Assembly (NCBI RefSeq): GCF_018143015.1
Contig: NC_054741.1
Location: forward strand, 37,662,510 to 37,726,509
Reading direction: 5' to 3'
DNA: 64,000 nucleotides
Origin: Lytechinus variegatus
Taxonomy: Eukaryota; Echinodermata; Echinoidea; Temnopleuroida; Toxopneustidae
Under the pieces are notes generated by a model, which was not told the origin of the DNA, did not search any database, and saw nothing but the letters and a program-made list of their open reading frames with translations. Within the stretch, counting starts at the first letter, position 1. The number at the start of each line of letters is the position of its first letter. Made by a program: the position numbers and the translations under genes. Positions 56,214 through 64,000 of this stretch are shown in pieces.

Positions 56214-58335
56214 TATGAACATAAAATTATTATAACATGTTAATTGGAGAGACAGGTGAACAATCGATGAATCGAGAAACACAAATTTAATATTGTATTT
56301 TCACAATTAGAGAATTAGCTTTATTAGCTTCTCTATATCAATTCTGAGCTTATGTTCACGATCACATCACACTGTCTTTTCTCTAAAGAAAATGATATCC
56401 CTTTGAACTGTTTAAGAGTGATGATATACCCTCTTCTATCATACTGATTAATATTTTGATAATTTCCTGTGTCCTTGAATACTGTTGCGATGAATCGTAT
56501 GACATCGGCGAGACATCGTGGTCATGCATGGACTTCTATTATCTTCGTACATTCTTGCCATTAACGTATATACATTTCTATACCTTCTTAGAATATCATA
56601 TTTTACACCTGCTATCTATCCTAATCAGTAGCGTAATCCGTCAAAAACTTTGAGAGGGACAGATATGGCCTATCAAGCAATGCTTAGAGCGAGCGAGGAT
56701 TAATAAAAATTATTACAAAAATCTAATTTTGTGATAGATTTTGACATAATATTCTAAAAATAATATCACATTTCACCCTTTTTTTTTCCCTTTTCTCTTT
56801 TTTTTTGCCTCGGTTTTGAATTTTTTGGGGGATGGGGTAGCTTCCTTATTTAAGATTTTCCAGATTACTTAGACACGATTTGGCACATATGTGGAAAAAT
56901 CTATATTCATAATATGATTTGAAAAGCTTGAAGGTTAACGTGTAGCCTATTTTTTGACGCTAATTCGGTTAGACTATATACTTAACCTGGTTTTCAGGCG
57001 GAATCGGGTGGACATGGACACAAAAGAAACACAATATTAAATTTCCAAAGAACGAGACTGAAAAGCGATCTGTTGTGTAATATTAAAGCAATTTTTCATC
57101 CCATTGCATATCTTGACATAACTATAAAACCCTCATTCCTTCTATTTCTGTACATGATCATTCAAATAACCCAAATCATGCATGCATTTCTCCTCCTTAG
57201 CTTTAGCCGCGTATCAACAATGCACATTATAGGCACTCAGAATATTGGTGGGGGTTTTTTTCATATGGAATTTCATCCCTTTTGATATTAACAATCAAAT
57301 CAAAATCGGAATACTAATGCCTTATTTTCAAAACAGTGGTCGTATGAGTGAACAATTATACAATCAATTTTATGATAGAAAAATTCTCATAGGTTATAGT
57401 ATACATGTTCTACAGCCGCGTGTCCCATCTAGAGTGCCATTAACGTTTTGGTCAGACACGATGTATATACGAAGTCAATAATTATTCAAACGGCGAGAGG
57501 GGGGGGGGGTTACTCATATGGAAATCATGAAATACAGAGTAGAAATTGAGTGATGTGATTATTTTGATAGCGATATATGAACATAAAGTTCCTTGACTTT
57601 CTTATCATATGACATGTTCTAATGAACCTTTAAGTAACATGATTTTCCTATCCATCAAGTAAATAATTGTTGCGGGTTACCTGGCTACAAAATGTAAGAA
57701 AAATAGCACTCAAAGCAATTCCCAATTAGCCTAATGAACATCTACGTCTAATGTGAATTTGACATGAAACAGTAAATTAAAAGAACACGATAATGTTATT
57801 AGTTTCACCCCTCTCTCCCACCATCAGAGACATGGATAACATCAATATTTTAGATCCACTGTAATTTTGATATTTTTTTATAATCATGATAATAAAAGAT
57901 GCAAAAGGTTTCCATTATCCTCCACAATGATATTGACATGAATGTGCATTTTCTCCTAAATATTAAATGAGAGTGAAATTGAAAGAATTCAATACCAGTT
58001 TAGGGGGAAGCATATCATTCAGATGATACGCAATTGATATCGTGTGAATATTCTGCATCAATAGATTTATCGAAGCGAGTCTGCAGTAGTTTTGCTAATA
58101 ATTTCACACAATTGCACAGGCTATATAATAACTTAAATTGCCAACAACATGCTATTCTACCTCTCCCATTATTCTGCCACAAGACTGCATAATTTTGCAG
58201 CTAATTTCCTCTTCTCCCCATGATACAGTATATTAATTTTACAAAGTTATACCTGACCAGTACATTATTATGGAGATCGGTAAATATCAGGGTATTTTCT
58301 TGAGAGAGGGGAAAGGGTTGATTTCGCCATAATTA
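56214..58335. other. AT-rich spacer with one hAT-like end
   Basis: CAGTAGCGTAATCCGTC at about 56627 followed by AGAGCGAGCGAGGAT resembles the left end of the CAGTGGCGTA-type element. A T-rich tract follows. No gene was recognised. Confidence 0.5.
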
Positions 58336-58339
58336 TTCT

Positions 58340-58835
58340 TAAAGAGGTACTCTATGCTGACAGTGAATTATTTTAACAGGTAAGGTAAAATCAGACAAAT
58401 AAAATACTGAAATGACATCAGACTTGGACAAGGAATGATAAAGTAATGACATTTTAATTCTTTCACATTATTTCGGTGAAAGAGTTCTATGCATTTCTTC
58501 ATGAATAATGAGCAAACTGATGATGCCATATCCCTACTTATTCTTATTTATTTGATCATAACAACAAATTTATTCAAATTTTGTCCTCCAAGACATACAT
58601 GTGTAAATATTAAATAATCATGATATCATACGAAAACATGAGAAATTTGGGACATGATGTTATAAGCCGGTCATCCAATGCATACTCATGACGGCTTGCT
58701 CACAACTGTTTAAGAAAATATTGCAAAACTTTCATATTTAACATATTCGTAATTAGTCATCAGAATTTAATTAAATTTTCAGCGTTTTGCTGGATAAATC
58801 TTACTCTTTTTAGATAAAATTATTTCAGCCAGGAA
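58340..58835. mobile_element. Degenerate foldback of the TTAA group
   Basis: Left landmarks (TTCATGAATAATGAGC, TGATGATGCCATATCCC) and right landmarks (GACATGATGTTATAAGCC, CATACTCATGACGGC, AAATATTGCAAAACTTTC) mirror each other and resemble the element at 51459-52012, with many differences. It is an older copy. Confidence 0.55.
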
Positions 58836-59224
58836 GATATAGCGTGTGTGTTTAGGCCTATAGTTACACGACATAAACCATTTTTTACACATTAGAATTT
58901 CTTATCTTTCTTTATATTTCTTCCCCCTTCTCCTACTCATGTTTGTCCTCTTTTCCCCTATCAATGAGAGATAAAGCCCCCCTCTGCCCTGTAGCTCTGG
59001 TTACACGGGCCTAATCACTAGTGGCAGGCCATAGATATTCATTCGAGACAACCCATTGCTTTTTTTTTTATTTTGATATGGCTGATTGACAAAGTGTATG
59101 CATATGATTGTCCATCTAACACTGATTCTATTTTTGGTAATTACTGAACTTCCTTTTCCCAAATTGGGAAGAAATATCACCAATTTTGGACTATATTTTC
59201 ACTGGCGGAAGGATTCGGGCTATT

Positions 59225-60768
59225 TTGCTGTTTGAGGTGATGAATCTGCTCCCCCATAGGTGCAGGTGCGGCAGAGAGCAGTTGAGATATTAAGTTTAAG
59301 AGGGGGCTGCGTAAGATGTAATAATGTTACGTTTAATATTAGCTTTCAAGGAGTAGATTGTTGAACATGATTTGATATTGTCTGGAAGATTGTTCCAAAT
59401 ATCGGGACCGTAGGGTTTTGTGGATTTGTGGGTTATTAATAATTTGGGGTTAGTGAGGTGGAGGTTTCCAGATATGCGGGTTGGGTAGGAATGGACAGAC
59501 CTGTTGAATCTAAACATATTATTAAAAGACTGAGGAAGTTGATTATTAAAATACTTAAACATAAATATAGCAATTTGAATCTTATTAATATCAAAGATTT
59601 TCAATGTTTTGAGTTTGTGAAACAATGGGTCAGTATGAGCCAATAATGTGAGCCTGTACACATACGGATAGCTCTTTTTTGTAGTTTAAATATAGAGTTT
59701 AGTTTAGAAGAGCCACAGTTTGCCCAAACGATATTGCAGTATGATATATATGGAAGAACTAACGAATTGTATAATAAGAATAAAGTTTTATGAGGAAGAA
59801 GGAATTTTAACTTTGAAATGATTCCAATATTTTTTGAAACGCACATTGTAACATGGTGTATGTGTTGGTTCCAAGACAGAAATTCATCCATAATTACACC
59901 CAAAAATTTTGAATTGGTTTTCTGTTCTAAATTAAGGCGTACCGTCAATGTTAATGTAAATCGGTGTGTTGTTATTATGAGATTGATGTCTGAAATACAT
60001 AAAATGAGTCTTTTTTGTATTTAAAGAAAGTTTGTTGGCCTTAAACCAGTTAGACACCTTGTAAATTTCACGATTTACTACATAGTTTAATGAATTAAGG
60101 TCTTGATGAGAATAAAATATATTTGTATCGTCAGCAAATAAGACAAATGACAAAATAGAGGAGGTTTTTATAATATCATTAATATAGAGTAAAAATAAAA
60201 GAGGACCTAAAATCGAACCCTGTGGAACACCACATTGAACTAAAAGAGAATCAGAGTCATTATTATTAAAAGTGACATATTGCCTTCGATTATTCAAGTA
60301 ATCTTTGAACCATAAGAGAGATTGGCCTCGTATTCCATAATGATTGAGTTTGGAGAGTAAAATATCGTGGTTAAGAGTATCAAATGCTTTACTTAAATCA
60401 CAAAAAATACCAATTACGTGTTCTTTATTTGCTATGGCATTACTTATTTTGTCATAAATTTGAAGTAAAGCCGAGTCTGTTGAATAATATTTCCTAAAAC
60501 CATATTGATTCGAATTTAGAATATTGTGTTTGTTGATAAATTTGTAAAGTCTTGTGTATACTATTTTTTCTAGAATTTTTGATATTGTTGGAAGTAAAGA
60601 GATGGGACGGTAATTACTTATTTCGTGAGGATTGTCTTTCTTAAAAATTAGATTGACTTTAGCTATCTTAAATAAATCTGGGAAAACGCCTTGAGATAAG
60701 GAGTTATTAAATATGTGAGCCAAGGGGCTAGCAAGAGGGTGAATTATTTGCTTAAGTAAATAAGTTTG
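59225..60768 (-). mobile_element. LINE (CR1/Jockey-group), 5' truncated, two frameshifts
   Basis: The RT protein runs from about 60768 to 59296 in three overlapping frames (60723-59932, 59948-59601, 59661-59296), so there are two frameshifts, near 59940 and 59630, that restore the first frame. Motifs: SNYRPISLLPTISKILEKIV, GIFCDLSKAFDTLNHDI, GVPQGSILGPLLFLLYINDI and FVLFADDTNIFYSH, with tail motifs FLGVIMDEFLSWNQHIHH and GPDIWNNLPDNIKS. It is clearly related to the LINE at 42980-45128 but a distinct subfamily or older copy. It is truncated within the fingers domain (TYLLKQIIHPLASPLAH), where it abuts hAT-like sequence. The 3' end is uncertain. Confidence 0.88.
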
Positions 60769-61296
60769 TGGTCAATATACACAAAAATTTCAGCTCGCGC
60801 TTCGCGCTCATATCATTTGGTTAGTCAAATACGTAGGGTCTTAGAGAATGATAATCATGATTACAATGACTTCAAAAAGTGCTTCATGAGTGTGTTTAGA
60901 TATAATTCTAACAAAATCAGCAAAGGATGGCAATAGCATTAGATGACTATGGTGAGATATTTATTCTCTTAATGGATTCTAAAATATAATTCTTAAAATT
61001 TCCTTCTTTAGGGTGAATATATACAAAAATTTTAGCTCGCGCTTCGCGCTCGCATTGTTTGTTTAGCGAGACAGTTAAGTATCATGATTACCAAACAATT
61101 CGCTTATAATGTCAATTTTTAGCCGTCAATATAAAAAATTTTCAGCTCGCACTTCGCGCTCGCATTATTTCATCAGTGAGACACATATCCGTTTAATGGC
61201 ACTGCATGTCCTTAAAATATCTCTATTAGGTCAAGTGACCCGATTTTTTTGCTGGTGCCCCCCCCCCCCAATGCCGTGACCCACGGTACGCCACTG
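60769..61296. mobile_element. hAT-like element D, right part only
   Basis: It aligns in order with 52556-53095 of element C: the GCTCGCGCTTCGCGCTC units, AGATGACTATGGTGAGATAT, TTGTTTGTTTAGCGAGACAG, then the terminus CCGTGACCCACGGTACGCCA then CTG. The left side is replaced by the LINE ending at 60768. Confidence 0.8.
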
Positions 61297-62455
61297 GTCA
61301 TGTTCTTTCATAATGAGTCCTGTAGTATGACATTTAATGAATTCATCTTCACTTCGATGCATAACCATGATAACGGAGCAATGTCTGACTATAGTTTCGT
61401 GCATTATCATTATAATTGCAAACGGATCCTCGTCAAATTCAATTATTCAAAGCTCATTAAAAGACGGTCAATTTACGATGATAATGGTTTGTGTGCGTTA
61501 TCGAACCAGCAAACGTATGATTGCTGATATGTGCGGATAGGCTGAATGAGGACTTATAAAGGTAGGCATTCATAACTTGAATGTTGTAGATGTGTATGGC
61601 CCTGGGAAGCGAAGGTGTTGAAGCACACCTTAAATTTTCCAGGGGTGTTGCGTGTATTATTCTCCATCGGCAGCACCCCCAAAAATTCTGGTAGGTGTGG
61701 CAAATGGGGAAAATCAAGAAAAATGAACCATATTTTATCTCTCTTTTCTTCTCAAAATTGTTGGCACCAAAACTGCCTTCAATTTGTAATGACCCCCCCT
61801 CCTTTTTTCCAAGTGAAACTTACTTCACTACCCCCAGTAAAAAAAATCCTTCCCAAGGCCCTGTAGATGTAGATGAAAAATGTTAAAATTGCATCCCTTA
61901 ATTTCGGAATCCAACGCACTGAGCTACCACAATTTATGAAAATTGATATCTGCATACATACGCTGGCACAACATTGCTAATGTCGGTGTTTACTGTTTAT
62001 GCCTCTATTTTTCTTTGTTTTTATTTACAATAAGATAAAACAAAACCGAAACGCTGCTGCTCATTCCAATAAAGAGACATTACAAGTGTATTTGAATTTG
62101 ATACCATCATGACCATGGAAAGGAAGGTAGGACATAAGCAAAAGAAATGGATTCTTAGTATCATACGAAAATACTGAGCATGCTGTCATATTGAATGATA
62201 TATGATTTAGATCATTATTTTGCATTCATTGTCATGATTGTAGAGGATGACTGTATAGAGAGAGGGAGAGAGAGAGAGAGAGAGGGGGGGGGTCATCCAT
62301 CTTACTGAATTAAACTGAATTTAAAAAGTACATTTTACAGAGAATGGTGCACATGCAACGACAAAAAAATCATAAATGCTGGGGTCACACGTCATGATAA
62401 ATGCATTGTATTAAAAAATACATGAATGGAAGCACATTGGTCATCATTGGTATCC
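61297..62455. other. Intergenic spacer
   Basis: No gene was recognised. A GA microsatellite plus G-run is at about 62257-62292. A fragment near 61670-61850 with CCCCCAAAAATTCTGG and CCCCCCCTCC looks like transposon debris. Confidence 0.55.
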
Positions 62456-62456
62456 A

Positions 62457-62590
62457 GGGGAACATTTTCATGAAAGGACCGGTTAGACGTTTTATCCGAC
62501 AGTTACCATGGTAACAGTCACTCTCAGCCAATCACTCTCAAGGAAAGTTGTCAGACCTGACAACCCGTCGGATGAAAATGTTGATAAAAC
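62457..62590. mobile_element. 'GTTTCATGAAAGGACTTGTC' MITE, copy 4
   Basis: It contains TTTCATGAAAGGACCGGTTA, GACGTTTTATCCGACAGTTA, AGCCAATCACT and GTTGATAAAACGCACCCC. The inverted ends are slightly eroded. Confidence 0.82.
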
Positions 62591-62954
62591 GCACCCCCCC
62601 CGATGGTTTTGAAAATGGAAACAAAAAGAAAAAAAAATCCATTGAATGCGATTACATGCGAATGAGCGTAGTATCGATGAGGTTTTTGTTACTACAGCTG
62701 TCTTAAGAAGAAAATGGTTCTAATGCATGTATAGTCTTGCCTGATTGATTTATCGAAACATGTTCTATCATGGTGGTAGGTATCGTTATGAAATTCATAA
62801 TACAATGTCTAACTCGACATTTCATAATGTATAGTACATTGACTTTTCTATTATGTAGTATAAATATTTCATTAATTTCTTTGGAGATATCAAACTTTTT
62901 TTTTACTCAATCATGAAATTGGGATTGGTAAACCCTTCTGGAACGAACACAGTG

Positions 62955-63320
62955 TCACGCAGTGTGATCACAGTGTGTTTACATAGTGGAATATTTTATT
63001 CACACTATTAAAATGCTCAAATTCAACACTGTCAAGAAATGTTCGCACTGTAGACACCTCGACATTGTTGCACAGAGTGATCACAGTGTTTTTACACAGT
63101 GGACTATGCGAAAATGTTATTCACACTATCGAAATGCTCAAATTCACCCCTGTCAAGAAATTTTCACACTGTGGACACCTCGTCAGTGTGACTGCTTAAA
63201 GCATGATCACATAGACGACTATGTGAATATGACTGAGATTCACACTGTTACAATGTTCAAATTTAACAGTGTGAAGGTGATTTCACATCGTGTTCCACAC
63301 TGTGAACACATGTGGGCACA
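62955..63320. repeat. Three-unit tandem repeat (~125 bp) rich in CACTGTG
   Basis: Units start at about 62966, 63088 and 63208 with GTGATCACAGTG or similar. They share TTATTCACACTAT, AATGCTCAAATTCA and a CACTGT(A/G)GACACCTCG stretch. The third unit is more diverged. Palindromic CACTGTG/CACAGTG motifs recur throughout. Confidence 0.8.
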
Positions 63321-64000
63321 CACTATTGTTCTTGCCAGTAGGGAATAGCCAACGAAATGGAGAATATGACTGTATCAGACTCCCATATTGCTAAAATCAA
63401 GCCACCGTTTATATTTGTAACCAATCATTTGGTCATATTAAACCACACTCTTCTCTTAAGGAAAAAAAACAAATCTATACAAAAACTAATGACCGATGTT
63501 TTGGTTATCTCGACGATCTTATCCGACTAGATAAATGTAACGTATCCTTGTTAATACACAAATTCGAAAATGTACAGAGATGATTTATAAGCTTTTTAAA
63601 ATATATCCAGTTGTGAGGATTCTTTCATAAACTGCCATGATGAATTATGGCAGCTGTAATCATTCAAAGAATAGATAGCCTTCTCTCATCGACCAACACA
63701 TTAGTTTGTATATAAAACAATTATACTAATATTTCAGCGAGATGTTACCGGCTATACAATTACAATGTCCAAATATTGTATGATCCCCACCATCTTATAA
63801 CATAAGGCAATTATTACAGATATCTAGATCGAGATCCGTAAAAGCAACCGATGTGTAACTAAATGATATTCTGAGTTTCCAAAAGTTTATATACATGCAA
63901 AAACGAATAGATAAATGAATAAATAAATAACAGTTAAATGAATAAGTATAAAGCACAGTTTGGTAATATTAATAATGCTTAGTAATATAGTTTTAAACAT
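63321..64000. other. AT-rich spacer to the window edge
   Basis: No gene, repeat unit or RNA was recognised. Confidence 0.6.

Noticed and set aside
62955-63348. CACTGTG repeat as a CRISPR-like array or coding region
   Set aside because: Units are long, diverged and without distinct spacers, in a eukaryotic genome; the 120-codon frame across it is an accident of the repeat.

Overview
This window looks like a piece of a metazoan nuclear genome, most likely an echinoderm (sea-urchin-like). The evidence is spliced, intron-rich genes, a VPS35 gene of animal type, and very dense small DNA transposons, tRNA-derived SINEs and 5'-truncated LINEs. It also has repeat units built around GCGAGCGCGAAGCGCGAGC, which I associate with sea urchins. 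The species assignment is inference.

Layout. (1) 1-18079, minus strand: the first ten coding exons of VPS35, the retromer core subunit. They encode residues 1-389; the rest lies off the left edge. Exon 1 contributes only the start ATG. The introns carry two tandem ~930 bp repeat blocks with ten perfect DR1 motifs, a truncated LINE, two SINEs, several inverted-repeat elements including a ~1.05 kb hAT-type element with an intact 8-bp target duplication, and a ~580 bp foldback. (2) 18100-27900: upstream region and repeat-rich spacer, with a Harbinger-like MITE, a tRNA-like gene with a UCA anticodon loop, hAT-like elements with GCGAAGC-type repeats, and TTAA-flanked foldback elements. (3) 27927-32327, plus strand: a complete three-exon gene for a 284-residue P-loop, sulfotransferase-like protein. 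(4) 33364-42980: a 985 bp hAT-like element, then a ~3.0 kb head-to-tail duplication whose left breakpoint lies inside a Harbinger-like MITE, then nearly featureless DNA. (5) 42980-45128, minus strand: a LINE with a reverse transcriptase. (6) 46214-50716, minus strand: a two-exon gene for a 1057-residue PRRT3/PRRT4-like multi-pass membrane protein. Its ectodomain is about 58 copies of the acidic decapeptide [10 protein letters not shown], placed directly after a furin-type REKR site. (7) 51270-64000: a nested hAT-like/foldback element, long AT-rich spacer, a second LINE, another hAT-like fragment and a CACTGTG-rich tandem repeat.

The three host genes look functionally unrelated (endosomal sorting, a cytosolic or Golgi P-loop transferase-like enzyme, a surface membrane protein). 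The most distinctive host feature is the decapeptide-array membrane protein. The most distinctive mobile-DNA feature is a set of four foldback elements of similar size, all flanked by TTAA, that share one internal motif although the rest of their sequence differs.
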